A stretch of 64,000 bases of DNA from Prorocentrum cordatum (lineage: Eukaryota; Sar; Dinophyceae; Prorocentrales; Prorocentraceae). The first letter of the stretch is position 1. Every line of letters begins with the position of its first letter. This document shows positions 27,874-39,903 of this stretch, piece by piece. The notes under the pieces were generated by a model. It searched no databases and was not told the origin of the DNA. It was given only the letters and a program-made list of their open reading frames with translations. The stretch lies in the NCBI GenBank assembly GCA_963575745.1, contig CAUYUJ010018316.1, positions 489,494-553,493 of the forward strand, given 5' to 3'. A program made the position numbers and the translations under genes.

Positions 27874-28900
27874 GAACTTTAATCCACGCATGTCGCCGCG
27901 CCGCTCGGTCTCGAGGCGCCCCGCGGCAAGCCCACAGCAAAACCTGCGCCCCGCGCCCCGAGCAGACGAGCGCCGACATCGCGGCAGACCGACGGCGAGC
28001 CAACTGCCCCCGAGGCGGCGTTTGCCATGGTGCCCGAGGCGCCCGGCGCCCCTCCAAAACGGAAGGCCGCGCGCCCGAACAAACGGCGCGGCGACACATC
28101 CCAAATATTGACAAGACCGTCGGCGATACAATCTCAGGAATGCGTCCTCGGAAACGGAGAGAATCCTCAAGATCGGCATCGAGATCCGGTGATGCCAATC
28201 ATTGGGATGGGGATATGCCTCAGGCTGGCAGCAATCTTTGAGGACACGGGAAGACAACTCCACGTTTGCTTTCCGTCGCGAGCTATGCCCCAGTTCTCGA
28301 CCGACTTTGCTGAACGCGAAAGAGCCGACAAGGAAACTTGGGGAGCAGGAAAAGCGCCGTGTTCGGAGCTTGAGAGACGGGGGTCGATGCAACGGGGGTC
28401 AGCCAGGGCACCAGATCATGCAGGATCCTGCGAAGACCCCCTCTGGCTGGCCCAGGTTAGCGAGCTGCTCGTGGCCGCGAGGCGGCCACGCATATTGGCT
28501 GACCCGGGTTTGCGAAGACCTGCGTTGCACTTTTCCTGCGTTGCAGATCATCTGGTTTCCTGCTGACCCGGGTCTAGATGGACCCAGGTCAGAAGATCCC
28601 CGATGTGTCACGATCCCGCCCAACCGGCCCCCGCGCTGCCCACGATCCCCAGTGGCCCACCTGGGTGGGTGGTGCATTGTCGGGGCCTTTTCCTTGGCCC
28701 CGACAAGGAGACCTCCCCCGACCGCGGCAGCTGAATCCGCGGGTGGCCAGACCCGGTGCTTGGATCGGGCGTGGGGGGTGGTCTCTTTTCCAGGAACGAA
28801 GAGGAGAAACATAATAACAATAATAATATTATCCCAGTGCGACCCTACCTAGGAGTTGGAGCCTCTAGGAAAGCAACATTCGCAGCAGCAGTAGTGGATG
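27874..28900. other. No supported gene; hairpin at 28677-28706
   Basis: TTGTCGGGGCC at 28677 pairs with GGCCCCGACAA at 28706. GACCCGGGT motifs recur at 28502, 28566 and 28590. ORFs of up to 216 codons show no domain. Confidence 0.45.
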
Positions 28901-28902
28901 CG

Positions 28903-29455
28903 GTGCTGCGCTATGCTATGCTATGCTCTGCTCTGCTCTGCTCTGCTCTGCTCTGCTCTGCTATGCTGCGCAATGCTATGCTGGGCTAGGCTAGGCTAGG
29001 CTAGGGTATGCTATGCTATGCTATGCTATCATAGACTATGCTATGCTGCGTTGTGCTATGCTAAGCAATGCTATGCTATGCTATGCTATGCTATGCTATG
29101 CTATGCTATGCTATGTTGCGCTATGCTATGGTATGCCATGATATGCTATGCTATGATATGCTGAACTATGCTATGCTATGATATGATATGCTATGCTATG
29201 CTTGGCTGTGTTATGCTATGATATGCTGTGCTAATGCTGAGCTGCGCTATGCTGCTCCGCGCTCAGCTAAGCTGAGGTAAGGCTAGGTTAAGCTACGCTA
29301 GGCTAAGCCATGCCAAGCTAAGCTAAGATAAGCTATTATGATATAAGCTAAGCTAGGCTAAGCTAAGCTCAGCTAAGCCTACCTAGGTTAGGGAAAGCAA
29401 AACTAAGCTAAGCTGAGATAAGCTAAGGTTAGCTAAGCTTAGCTAAGCTCAGCTG
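28903..29455. repeat. Pentanucleotide satellite (CTATG)n grading into (AAGCT)n
   Basis: Runs of CTATG, with CTCTG and CTAGG variants, occupy about 28903-29230, then the unit changes to CTAAG/AAGCT up to 29455. The period is 5 throughout, with progressive point variants. No ORF longer than short fragments. Confidence 0.95.
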
Positions 29456-30960
29456 GGTGAGCCCAGGGGGCGCAACTGGGGGAACCGCGGGGCGGATCCT
29501 GGGGGAACCGCCCAGGGTGGGGCCCATTGCCCGCCCCTTTAAGCACACAGGGTAAGAACCCTTCTAGGCAGAGCCTAGGTAGGGAAATACTAATAATAAC
29601 AGTAATACTAATAACAATAATAATAATAGCAATAACAAAACAAACAGCAATAACAAACAAAGAAAAAGGAAATCAAGCCCGCGGACCGCAGATCTCGGGT
29701 GTCGGCCCGTTCTGTCCAGCGTCCAGCACGTGGAGCACCACTGAGCGAAGAAAAGACAACGACAACCGTTGGGATGAGGAAGCTACCCACGTCGCCCCAC
29801 CCCAGGGTCGACCCCGACCACCCCCCCCAGCGGCGATGACCTGCGCGCGGCTCTCGACAGAGCGGGCTTATCGTGTCTTCTTCGCTTCTGATTCCTCTGT
29901 CGCAGGACACCCTTGCGACAAACATGGAAGTTGTCGGCATGCTTGGTGAGGCGAGTTGTATATACTTTCGCTGCCAGCTCCCTGTGCGAATGGGGCCCAG
30001 CCACGCTTACGCTGCTGCTTACTGTAGGCGCCCGCTGGAGCGAACAAATCCTGCCCACCCCCCTGGACAGACAGACGCAACCAACAGGAGCTACCAGAAA
30101 CAAACATTGCCTGGGCGAGCGGCCGAGGAGGAGTAGGCGGAGGGACCACCACGAATCGGGGATGAGTAATACTTAAAGTCGGCAATAGCCCTGGGCTCAG
30201 ACAAGAGTAGAGAATAGCAATGATACGGATCCCCTTGGACACAAATCGGCCCCGCGGCTTCACAGAAATTGGATTCTATCCCTACAAAGTGGCCCTAACG
30301 GCCATGCCAATATATCCAATACAACACGATGCAATAAAGAAGAGGAGGAGCAGGAGGAGCAGAAACGACAGGGGCAGGAAGGGAAGGAACAACTGGAACA
30401 ATGAGGCTCGCGCGTGCGCACTTCGCACGGGAGTCCCTCACGATCACCTCAAATATCCTAGCATCCGAGGTCGCGTGCGGTCCCAAGCGGAAAAGGCTCC
30501 GCTATTCGTGACATGTGCGGGGTCACCGCGGCGCGAACGGGGTGGAGTCGACGCTGAACCGGCCAGCACGTGCCCCGAACCCCATGACGCTCCACGTCGG
30601 TATGAAAATGTATACAAAATCAGCTCGAACAAGATTCGGAAAAAAGAACAGACCCCGAGGACCGGGAAAAGGGAACGGATGGGCCGGCATTTGTCCAGAC
30701 AAACGCCGGCCTATCCGTCCCAAAGCGGAAGGCGTCTGCTGGTGCACCGACATGTTGTGCCCTACCCGCAGCCGTGGAATCCGCACGCGCCACAGGGAGG
30801 GGATGGGGGAGGGAAGGCAACGGACGAGGAGGAACCCTCGGGCCTTCTGATACGTTTCCTCCGTTTTCGGGGGGAGGCCCAGAAGACTTCTCGGAGGGCC
30901 ACAGGACTCACGCGCCTTTTGAATGGGCCCGCCCCCTCTCACTTCTCCCCCGGGCGCGCA
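29456..30960. other. No supported gene; AT-rich TAA/AAC tract at 29588-29665
   Basis: AATAATAATAGCAATAACAA-type low complexity occurs at 29588-29665. The rest has moderate GC with ORFs lacking recognisable domains, including a 328-codon plus ORF (30220-31206) that runs into family M repeats. Confidence 0.4.
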
Positions 30961-30961
30961 G

Positions 30962-31215
30962 CCGACAGGTGGCGACATCCGAACCCTACCCCCGCCAGCC
31001 CTCGATTTCCTTCAGTCGATGGGACGTGGGTGCACAATCGAAAGTGGGCAGTAAGGATGCGCGATACGGATGCGAGGGCCTTTGAAGGCCATAGCGAGGC
31101 TTGTCCAGCGGGGCTGGCCATCGAAAACGGGTTCGGATTCCGCCGCGTGTTCGACGAATTCCGAACCCGACCCCCCCCCCGCCCATCGAGTTACTTGAAG
31201 CAATGATCGGCGAGG
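30962..31215. repeat. Paired CCGAACCCTAC module (family M), copy 2
   Basis: GACATCCGAACCCTACCCCC then GCCAGCCCTCGATTTCCTTC (30971) and GAATTCCGAACCCGACCCCC then CATCGAGTTACTTGAAG (31157) are direct relatives. GTAAGGATGCGCGATACGGA (31050) is shared with 21811. A reverse copy GGCGAGGGTAGGGTTC follows at 31209. Confidence 0.55.
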
Positions 31216-33789
31216 GTAGGGTTCAGCCTAGCAGCCGAACGGAGGCGCGAAACCTGGCCCGAGAAGGCGCAAACGCAGTCGACAGCGCCAGGCTGGGAGG
31301 AGGGCCCCCAGGAGGTCTCTGGAGGCCTAGAATCAGAGATCCACAGGCAGGGGACCCTGGGGATCTTTGGAAAGGAAGGAAAAGAGGAAGGAGGAGGAGG
31401 AGGAAGAGTGAAGTGAATTGATGTGAAGTGAAGCTCGTGGAATCCAGCGCGGGAGGAGGAGGAGGTGAAGGCGCGAAGCGAGCGATCCGCATAAAGGGGG
31501 TGGTCGTCCACTTTCAGCTGTGAGACTAGAACGGCTCCCCTGCGTGAGTCGTATGCAGCGAGGACCCGACAGCCCTTCGACATCGTATCGAAGCCACTGC
31601 CAAGGCCTGCGCGGGGGAGGATCACGCGGCCTTCCCTCCACTCCCTCCCCCCCCCCCCGCCTCCACAACGGGCTAGCGTGCGGCCCGTTCGCAGGGGGCC
31701 ATGTGTCACCAGTCAGTAGATCCCCGACGAAACCAAGGGGGCGGCACCGCTGGCACAGCGTTGCCAATGGCGCGTGCGAGCGGGCCTGCACAAGAAGGAG
31801 GGTTCCCTGAACCCCTTGAATTCGCGAGCCATCTATCTCTGTATCCTGCGGAGAAGAGGACCGACGACGAGAGACTAAGAGACGAAATGGGGGAACACTG
31901 GGCGAGAAGGCCTGCGCTCCGAGATGCCCTCGATCGTACGCGCGGCTCTCCTCCGCGCCAAACGCGTTCAATTCAACCCCTCCCACTCTGAAGAAGCGTA
32001 AATCTTCACGCGGTAGCAGTCGCGTGCTTGTCTCTCATGCTGGCAACAACTCGACTGCTTGCCCATTCCCAAAGAGCGAATTCCACTTCTGGCAAAGTGC
32101 AAACCGCACAGCTGGAAGCCAATTGGTGCCGTAATTCATCCGCAGAACAAAAAAGTGGCCAATAGTGTTCCACGCGATATCACATCTGCCGTCCAAAACT
32201 CATCCGTTGCGCTTCCGCGCCCGCTCTTCGATGACACACCCTTTAAACACTGTCTTTAACACCAATTGGTCAGAGGCCCCCCCCGTTGGGAAATTGTGCC
32301 GGTCCCTTTGCCTCAATGTCCTAGTCCTTCTCCACCCTCTCTGTAAAGCAAACAATAACATACTCCATCAAACTCTCCAGTGGACATCCCTCCTTCCGTG
32401 CACAGTGTTTGCAAAACGCCCTCAGTGATTCCTTCGTGGGTCGATGACAACGGAAGAATCCCAGAAGCGCTGCGATCTCAGGGTCATCATTGAGGAGCAC
32501 GGGTTTCGGAGTTCGTCATCGGCAACAGTCGGTGGCCGCTGAACCTGGGAGCCTCCAACTTCCCAGACCTCCTTCGCTCTCAGACGAATAAACGAGTCTA
32601 TCGCCTGGCACAACATGTCCAGATAACCGGGTTGGCCTCCGTCTTTCCACACGTCCTTCTCGTCCTTCTCACCGCGGGAGTCCATGGGCCTTCGAGGTCC
32701 ATCTTCGACAGAAGCCAGTGCCCTCCGAACCTCGGGGCCTCCATCTTCCCTCTTTGTCGCCTGCTCTCGTCTGCGCCGCGGCCACGGGGCTCCCTCTGCA
32801 CTTCTGGCGCTGCACTGCTTCGACTCGGCGCCTCCCGGGTCGACTCGAGTGCAGCTGCCCCCATTCAGGGGGGAGCACGTGGCCACGGCTGTCCAGCCTT
32901 GCCTCCAGTTTTGCTCGGCGGCGAACAAGCGAATGCGAAGCAGGGCCAATCGGATTCCATTGGCGGAACTGATATTCGATCTCATGTGACAGCGTTTCCA
33001 ACCTGGAATATCCGCTAGTAGTTGAGACGGGGTGTTCCTGGGCCTGTGGGCGCAGACGCCGAGAGGGGCCCAGGCGGCTCTGCAAACTCCCCTGGCAGCT
33101 CTTCCCCCTGGGCCCCACAGGACGCAATGGGGGGGAGCCGAGCAAGCTCTACAAATTCCCCCGCTGCCGTATGCCCTCTCCATTCATGCACCTTGCTGCA
33201 ATTCGCCTCCATGTCCGTTCCCTGGAATTGAGCAACCATGTGCTCACAAACTGCAATCCTGGCAAACTGGCATTTCCGCGCGTGGGTGCAGCGGGTCCGT
33301 TCTCTGCGCCTTTGGCTCGTCGTGTCTGTCCAAGTCGCGCTCCAATATTCCAAAAAATACAAAAAGATGCGGCACAAAGGCAATTCATCACTGGTTCACG
33401 ACCCAACCACTCTGGGAAAAATTGCGAAGAGGTACGGTATCGGAAAGGCTGCAAATATTGTTGTGATTGTTTCTTCCGTCTCCTTCCCTGGCCCCGGCAG
33501 AGCAAGCTGTGTGGCTGTAAGACTCCGTAAATCGTGCGAGTGAACGGTGTCAATGAAAATCCTCCCTCCGTCGGGGGTCAAAATGTCTGAGTTCCAACGC
33601 CAACCAAGAGGTGAAGGAGGAGGAGGATGAGGGCATCACCTCCCGCGTCGCCCCGGCGCTGCTGCACGCGCCAGATCGCGCCCGCGCCGCGCCACGGAGG
33701 CTGATTGAAGCGTTGCATGTGTCGCATGCTCCTGCAGCGCGGCGGACGTAGTCAATGAGCTTGTCATATGCTCCTCGGAGCTGATCCGA
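31216..33789. other. No supported gene; lower GC than the surroundings
   Basis: A GGAGGAGGAGGAAG tract lies at 31385-31405 and a C11 run at 31649-31660. A minus-strand frame at 32422-32660 (YLDMLCQAIDSFIRLRAKEV) is the most protein-like piece but is short and matches no family I know. Confidence 0.4.
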
Positions 33790-33924
33790 CCAGCCATAAC
33801 TGGGGGAGCTGTGGTCCTAACCCCCCTGGGGGAACCCATCGCATCGACGACCTCTTGATAGGGGTGTCGAAATCGATGGGCCCCCCATGGGGGTAAGGAC
33901 CACAGCTCCCCCAGTTGTGGCTGG
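33790..33924. mobile_element. 135-bp long-hairpin element
   Basis: The left arm 33790-33825 (CCAGCCATAACTGGGGGAGC then TGTGGTCCTAACCCCC) is the reverse complement of 33889-33924 with two mismatches, and pairing continues with CCCATCG/CGATGGG. The loop is under 40 bp. Non-coding. Confidence 0.82.
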
Positions 33925-34503
33925 CCTGCTGATGCCCAAGAAAACCAACAGCATGGATGGTGGCAGCTCGCTAGGGCAGCGCGCGAGCCGGTGCATTGAG
34001 CCGCACTGCGCGTCGTGCTCAATGCAGCCGGCAGCGCCCGCGAACCCCCAGGGCGCGGCTCGCATCCGGCACCGCGTGCATCCTTGACGAGGCCGTCCCT
34101 GCGCCGCCAAGCGTCTTCCGCCCGGCCCACCGCCAGGCGGGCCGCCCGCCACGCAGCAGTGTATCGGGAGCGGCCAAGAGGGGGGTGTCCAAGAGAGCCC
34201 AACATCGAATCGATAAGTCGGACTGGCGAACGACATGGATCGTATCTGCGAAAATCGCCAGCTAAATCGGGAGAGTTCGAATCGAAGGGAATCGGCATTC
34301 TCCAGACTCGGAAACATGTCTCCATACTCCACACCAAGGCCCCAAGAACAACCGAAAGACAAACGAATCCTTCCGCACCCAATCCCCACACCGGACATGT
34401 GATTCAAACGCGCCCCCCATATAATTCTACTCGCTTGCGCCGGGGGGGGGCCTGGGGTGATCCACTCGTTTCATCAGAGCTCTATTAAGGAGAATGGGTG
34501 GAG

Positions 34504-34990
34504 CCTTGTTTGGCGATTCTGCTTGGGACGTCCTCAGAATCTGCCTGGTTGGGGCCCTGGTTTGGCTTGGTTCGGCGGCGCAAGCCGCCCGAGACATCCT
34601 CCGAATTTGCTTGGTCTGGCCCCTGGTTTGGCCTGGTTTGGGCCTGGTTTGGGCCTGGTTTTGCATGAGATGTCCTTGCAATTTGCTTGGTTTGGCCTAG
34701 TTTGGGACCGGCTTTGCTGGAGACGTCCTGACAATTTGCTTGGTTTGGCCTGGATTGGGCCCGGTTTTGCCTGAAACGTCCTCACAATTTTCTTGGTTTG
34801 GCCTTGTTTGAACCAAGTTTTGCTTGAGGCATCCTAACAATTTGCTTGGTTTGGCTTGGTTTGGGCCCACTTGCGCCTGAGGCGTCCTCACAATTTGTCT
34901 GGTTTGGGATTGGTTTTGCATGCGTGAGACGTCCTTACAATTTGCCTGCTTTGGCTCGGTTTGGGCCAGGTGCTTGAGACCTCGTCACGC
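34504..34990. repeat. 53-bp tandem repeat, about 9 units
   Basis: CGTCCTCACAATTTGCTTGG anchors at about 34529, 34595, 34671, 34724, 34777, 34830, 34883, 34930 and 34983. Period 53 in the conserved part, with two longer units at the start. Units consist of TTTGGCCTGGTTTGGGCC-like G/T-rich sequence. Confidence 0.88.
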
Positions 34991-35254
34991 ATTGCTTGGC
35001 TTTGCTCAGAGGAGGTGGCGTTGTCTCATCCAGCACGTCCCCCTCCTGGGGCCTCTCCTTGCTCAAGGAAGAGCGGTCGGCCAGACCGAGAGACTAGCCA
35101 ACGATGAGGCGAGAACCAAGGATAGGCCGGCGTTCTGGCGAGAGCTTACGTCAACGTCATGGTCGTGGTCGTGGTCGTCGTCGTCGTCGCGCGGCCGTCG
35201 TTTTTTTGGAATGGGGCGCACGCTATTTGCAGGGGATGCCCCGCGCGATTCCTT

Positions 35255-35790
35255 TGTTTGGGACCTGTTTGGGGCCAAATTCCAGGTGTATTCCCAAGGA
35301 CGTCTCAAGCGAAAAGCTCGTTTTCCAATTGTTCGGAGCCCACTTCTCTTGTTTGGAACCGCTGTGGAACCGTCAAGAAAACTGATTTGGCGAGGGCGCC
35401 CCATGCGATTTGGCATTTTGCAACCGCCATCCCACTGTGCGGAAACCAGGTTCCAATCGTATTTTGAAGGGAGTCCCAAGAGAAATGCTCGTTCTCGAAA
35501 TGTTCGGAACTAAAATCTATTGTTTCGAACCGAATTCGAACCGTCAAGACAACAATTTGTATGAGAATGTCCCACGGGGTTTGCCGTTTTCGAACCGCCA
35601 TCCTCTTGTTTCGAACCAGATCGGGCGCCGTATTTTGAGCGAAGTCCCGCGCGGAACGCTAATGTTGATTTTGTTTCGAACCGCATTATATTGTTTCGAA
35701 CCGCGTTCGAACCGTCAAGACAATCACTTTTGTGAGGTTGTCCCATGCGGTGTGTCGTTTTCGAACCGCCATCCCGTTTGGTGTAGCAGG
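35255..35790. repeat. 171-bp tandem repeat, about 3 units
   Basis: CGTCAAGA anchors at 35371, 35542 and 35713, exactly 171 bp apart. Units share CGAACCG, TTCGAACCGCCATCC and CGTATTTTGA blocks. 171 is divisible by 3, so frames persist through units (ORFs 35410-35799 plus, 35305-35601 minus), but divergence looks unconstrained and no domain is seen. Confidence 0.85.
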
Positions 35791-35799
35791 ATCAATTAA

Positions 35800-38404
35800 A
35801 ATACCGAACCACAGGCTGCCCTCCGCCCCGAAAGCGAGGCACCTCCTCCGTAAGATTGTACCAGGCTCCACATCCCTAACGTGGCGACTACCGACGTGTG
35901 CTCGCATTGTGGACGCATGATGCACGTTTGTCGACCCGTCCAAAATAAGGCCATCTTTCACGCTCACACAAAGCCTCCTGCTATGCGGCATTGGACCATG
36001 TGGCGGCGTTAAGGGAAAACTTCTCCCAGCCCGGAATAAAGGAGTAAGGCCTCCACTGGGACACCGGAACCCACATCGGACTCCGAAGTCGAGTCGAATC
36101 GGAATCGATGGACGTCGAGCCGAATCGAGTCTGACGGATCGAAATGAGCCGTGCTGCCAGGCGCGCCCAGCTCGTGCCGATGTCGCGCTGGACAAGGGTC
36201 CCCAAGCAAGCAGGCGCCACTCGATCGGCGCGGGGGGCATGCATCGTTCGGAGAAGCTGCAGCGCGGAGGACGTCTCTCTCGCATGCCCCGCCACGAGCG
36301 CGGCCGCGGCAAAACTGCCTCCCGCCGACCGCCGTGTCCGAGCAGGCTCTGGGGAGTTCTGCCTGGGGTCGCGGGCGGGGGGGGAAGGGGGGGGGAATCT
36401 CAGAGGAAAAAGTACAGATACCGCTACCTCGCCTCGTGTTCGCCTTGTTGGGCCTCATGAGAGGCCCTCGTCGTCACCGCTGGATTCGCATCGAGATTCT
36501 GGTCAGAGCGCACCCCCCGGAAAGGTCCGGTGAGTAGCGGTGTTGGTCCCTTTTGGCCTTCCAAAAATCGTTATTCTCCCCGCCTCGCAGCCCCTTCCGC
36601 CCCCCACGGGCGCGCGCGGCTTTCAATCGCTGCCTCACGCGAGAACGTGTTGCTGCCGTGGCCTGCTTGGCGCCGCTGTAGGCCAACTGGCTGGTCACAG
36701 GGCCCAGCGTCGAGCCGCAACCCTACGCGGCTGCATGGACGCGCTGGACGGTCGCCTCTTCGCCGGTCCATCGGGCCCAAGGTGTGCTGGACTCGTCGCT
36801 AACAGGTGCAGGGGAGGAGGGAGAGGAGGGAGCAGCAGGGTGGGGGGGAGGATGGAGGAGGAGAGCCGCCGATGGCTCAAGCGCACCTTGCCCGAAACAG
36901 GGCCAGGGCATGCCGGGCAGCTGCTGCATCGACGGTTCGGCGCGCGTTGTCACCAGGGAGCGGGGCGCTGTTCGAAGTCCACCTGGGCAGGCGCTCGTCG
37001 TGTCCTCTCCCGCTTGTTAATCCCCAGGAGGAGGACCCAGACCTGGATCATCGTCGCCACGGCTGGATTCCCCTGCAGGTCGAAAAGCATCCCAGGAAGA
37101 GTCCACGGCCTGATCTTCGAGGGGGAAATGATGGAGAGTCGAAGTTCGAATCTGTTTTCCTCGGCTGGGGGATGAATTTGAACCTGCGGATTTCAGGGGG
37201 CCCTCCCGTAGTCTAAGCAACTGTTTGAAGCGTGGCGGCTTTGCGGGGGTTCTGGGGCTTTGGGGAAGCAGCATGTCACGGAGGAAGAGAATGCCGAGGT
37301 CGGATGACAATGACAACGAGCACTACGGATGAATGACAGCGGACGTGAGAAGGAAGGATAACAAGAAAGAGGGAGAAAGAAGAGGGGAACCCACACGCAG
37401 TCAAGCCGAAACTTCGAGAGAACCCTCGATATCGCCCACGAAGCCGACTTCATCTGCATAGGATCCTCCCTCAGAAAGAAAACTGCGCCAGACCCATCTA
37501 AATAATGATGCATAAGGCAGCACCACGTACGCGCTCTTGAAAGGAAAAGAACGACCCCAGGGCTCCCTCCTGGGCCCACTCGGCACGAGAGCCCCTGCGG
37601 CCGCCGCGTGGGCAGCCGAACTGGCTCGACTCCAATGCTCGTTGGAATCTCGCCCGCTCCGCGGCCAGGTGGGCTACATCGCTCACCTGCAGGACGCAAT
37701 GCCTCAGTATAGTCTCTGTCCACTCCCAGGCCCAGTCGCCTCATCATAGTTCTGGTCGCTGACCGTGAATGTTCACCCGAATCGCCCTTGGGCACAGGCC
37801 CTGCGCCATCGCGGCCCGAACCGCGGCGCTCTTTGCCCTCTGCCAACCCTTCGGGTAGACCTGCGAAGCTTACGCCCGATGAGAGGCCACTTTGCCCCCC
37901 TCAACAGAGCGGGAAAAAAGATGAGGACTGAATCCGGCCACGGGACGAGGTTACACGTGACACCTACACACATCGGAAAGATAGCACGTGCACGGGCTGC
38001 AGTGCGCGCGCGCAGATATGAAAGACGAACACCCCCCCCTGCGGTGGGAGCCCAACATTGCCTTCGGTCGACCTCGGGCGACTAGAGACGACGAGCTTCT
38101 TGCAACTTCGACTGATCTAGCAGGTTTAGTTTCCCCAGTTCTGCGGCTACTTCGTCGCTATGACAATGTGGTGGCTTGCGCTGACCCACGAGCTGCCAGA
38201 GCGGAGGCGTCCCTGGGGAAACCAAAAGGTACCGACACCGCTACTCCCCGGACCTCTCCTGGGATGCGTTCTGACCAGAATCTCGAGGCGAGCCCAGCGG
38301 TGGTGACGACACGAACACGAGGGAAAGGGTAGAAGTATATGTACCTCTCCCTCCTCATACCCTCGAGGCTTGAGCAGGGACCGACCGTCCCAGCATTCGG
38401 CATT
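35800..38404. other. No supported gene
   Basis: GCTGGATTCCCGTCGAAATC-like blocks (36477 and 37060; also 24537) are dispersed. G-rich runs lie at 36378-36395 and 36810-36850. ORFs on both strands are overlapping shadows. Confidence 0.4.
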
Positions 38405-38581
38405 CCTATAGTCCTACCACAAAATGCTCTTAGAACCCCAAAATGTTCTAAGAACACAAACCATGCTCTTAGAACATAAAGCCGATGTGATAAAACAACA
38501 CAGTCCTAGCCAGAAGTGTTCTAAGAACATTTCGTGGGAACCACAAAAGGTTCTTAGAAAATTGTTTAGTAGGACTATAGG
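38405..38581. mobile_element. 177-bp AT-rich inverted-repeat element with TTCTTAGAAC motifs
   Basis: CCTATAGTCCTAC (38405-38417) is the perfect reverse complement of GTAGGACTATAGG (38569-38581). The interior holds at least five copies of the near-palindrome TTCTTAGAAC/TTCTAAGAAC. Markedly AT-richer than its surroundings. No target-site duplication is evident. Confidence 0.85.
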
Positions 38582-38829
38582 CACGTCAGGACGCTTCGCC
38601 ACTGCTTGAGAGGCAGGACGGCGAGGACGAGCAGCGGTTCTGCCGGCGGGCCGCCCACCCGCGGCACGACCCCGGAGCCTCCCGACGGCCTCCGCGCGGG
38701 CAGCACGCGCCCCCTGCGGGGTCGCAGGCGGGCCGTGTACGTCAGCAGGCGCCCGGCGCCGTCGGCTGCGGGACCTAGCGACGCCGGCTGGCCACGGCAT
38801 CGAGAAAAGGAGGAGGAGAAAGAGGAGGA

Positions 38830-38850
38830 TCCGTAGCAATGTGGCTCAAG
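38830..38850 (+). other. Possible relict dinoflagellate spliced leader
   Basis: TCCGTAGCAATGTGGCTCAA then G matches the DinoSL consensus with two substitutions and one missing T. No clear ORF follows within 100 bp, so if genuine it marks a retroposed and decayed mRNA. It is the better of two SL-like matches in the window. Confidence 0.45.
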
Positions 38851-39570
38851 CCCTCGGGTGGGCAGTGGGCGCCCGCGGCGAGATACTCTCCAACTCACAA
38901 TCTCACACATTACATCCCCGTTTCCAGATTTCTCACGCTCTTCGCTTCTCCTCATCGACATCGCGTTCAGGCCTAGTTGGACCGCGGGTACTGCTCTGAT
39001 CGACAGCGTCCTCCAACCTGGTTTGAAGAAGGCTGAATGGACAAAACAGACAGAGTCAAGGCACTCCATAGGATCGAATTCTCGGCACAAACACATCATG
39101 CCCACATCTCCTTCAAGGATCTGGGACTGAGTACGTATTGCATCGACGCTGGCAGCACAAGAACAGGCGCACATAGTACACATGTTCTGAGCTGGTCTAG
39201 TCGGGTGTTCGTCATCGCGCGCGCCTCCCTCTGCTGTTTTTTTGTCTGTCTCTCTCTCTCTCTCTACCTCTCCTTCCCTCGCCTGCTTTCTATTCCGCCT
39301 CTCTCTTTCTGCTCTGGCCTTCCTCTGATCTCAGCTTTCTCTCCCTCTCTATCCTTCCCTCCCCTGGTCCTGATCTGGACGAGGGGAAAGGAGCACGAGG
39401 GCAGGGAAAAAGCACAGAGGCTGCCAAGACAGGATGTAACGTGCTTTGCTCCACCTTGCCATGCGGCGGGGTCCTGGCGCTAGAGTCTGTGCATGGCCTC
39501 CTGGCTGCCAGCGCACCGCTGACGTGCAGGGCTTCTGTCTGTTGTCGGTTTCCTGCGGGAAGGGTCTCCA
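38851..39570. other. Intergenic; TC-rich tract 39240-39365
   Basis: A CTCTCTCTCTCT run and CCTTCCCTC-type pyrimidines occupy 39240-39365. No gene is recognised. Confidence 0.45.
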
Positions 39571-39673
39571 CACTCGGGATGTTCTCCTGCAGCGGAGCCT
39601 CGCCACGGGCGTCCGGGCGGTGCCCGGATCGTCCCGACCAGCCGCCGGAGACCCGAGTTGTGACCCGAAAGCC
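39571..39673 (+). repeat. Dispersed repeat family P, copy 3
   Basis: CACTCGGGATGTTCTCCTGC then AGCGGAGCCTCGCC, GGTGCCCGGATCGTCCCGAC and TGACCCGAAAGCC align in order with the reverse complement of 6182-6288. An inverted TTCTTTCTGGTCACGAC lies at 39774, suggesting a fold-back whose loop holds the TCC tract at 39725-39756. Confidence 0.6.
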
Positions 39674-39903
39674 ATACCTCAGATCGTTGCGAAAAGGAAA
39701 GAGGGTGGTTTGGGTGGCGGCGGGTCCTCCTCCTCCTCCTCCTCCTCCTCCTCCTGGAAGGCACGAGGCCCTTCTTTCTGGTCACGACGGGGGGGGCCGG
39801 GCGGTCCCCCAACAATCTCGGCGCGTGCTTCACCGGCCACGGGAGGCCTCAGGACACAGTGCGTGGACCAGACGAGGGGAGGAGGGCCGTGGGCCGGCGG
39901 CAG

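Noticed and set aside
28677-28706. Hairpin resembling a rho-independent terminator
   Set aside because: Palindrome without a following T-run and in a eukaryotic context.
32422-33183. 253-codon minus-strand ORF with a protein-like C-terminus
   Set aside because: No family recognised and most of it overlaps plus frames of similar quality; too weak to call as a gene.
34265-34285. AGTTCGAATCG as a tRNA B box
   Set aside because: No cloverleaf or A box at the right distance could be found.
36880-36900. GATGGCTCAAG as another spliced-leader relic
   Set aside because: Only about 11 of 21 positions match the consensus; the shared GGCTCAAG alone is expected by chance.
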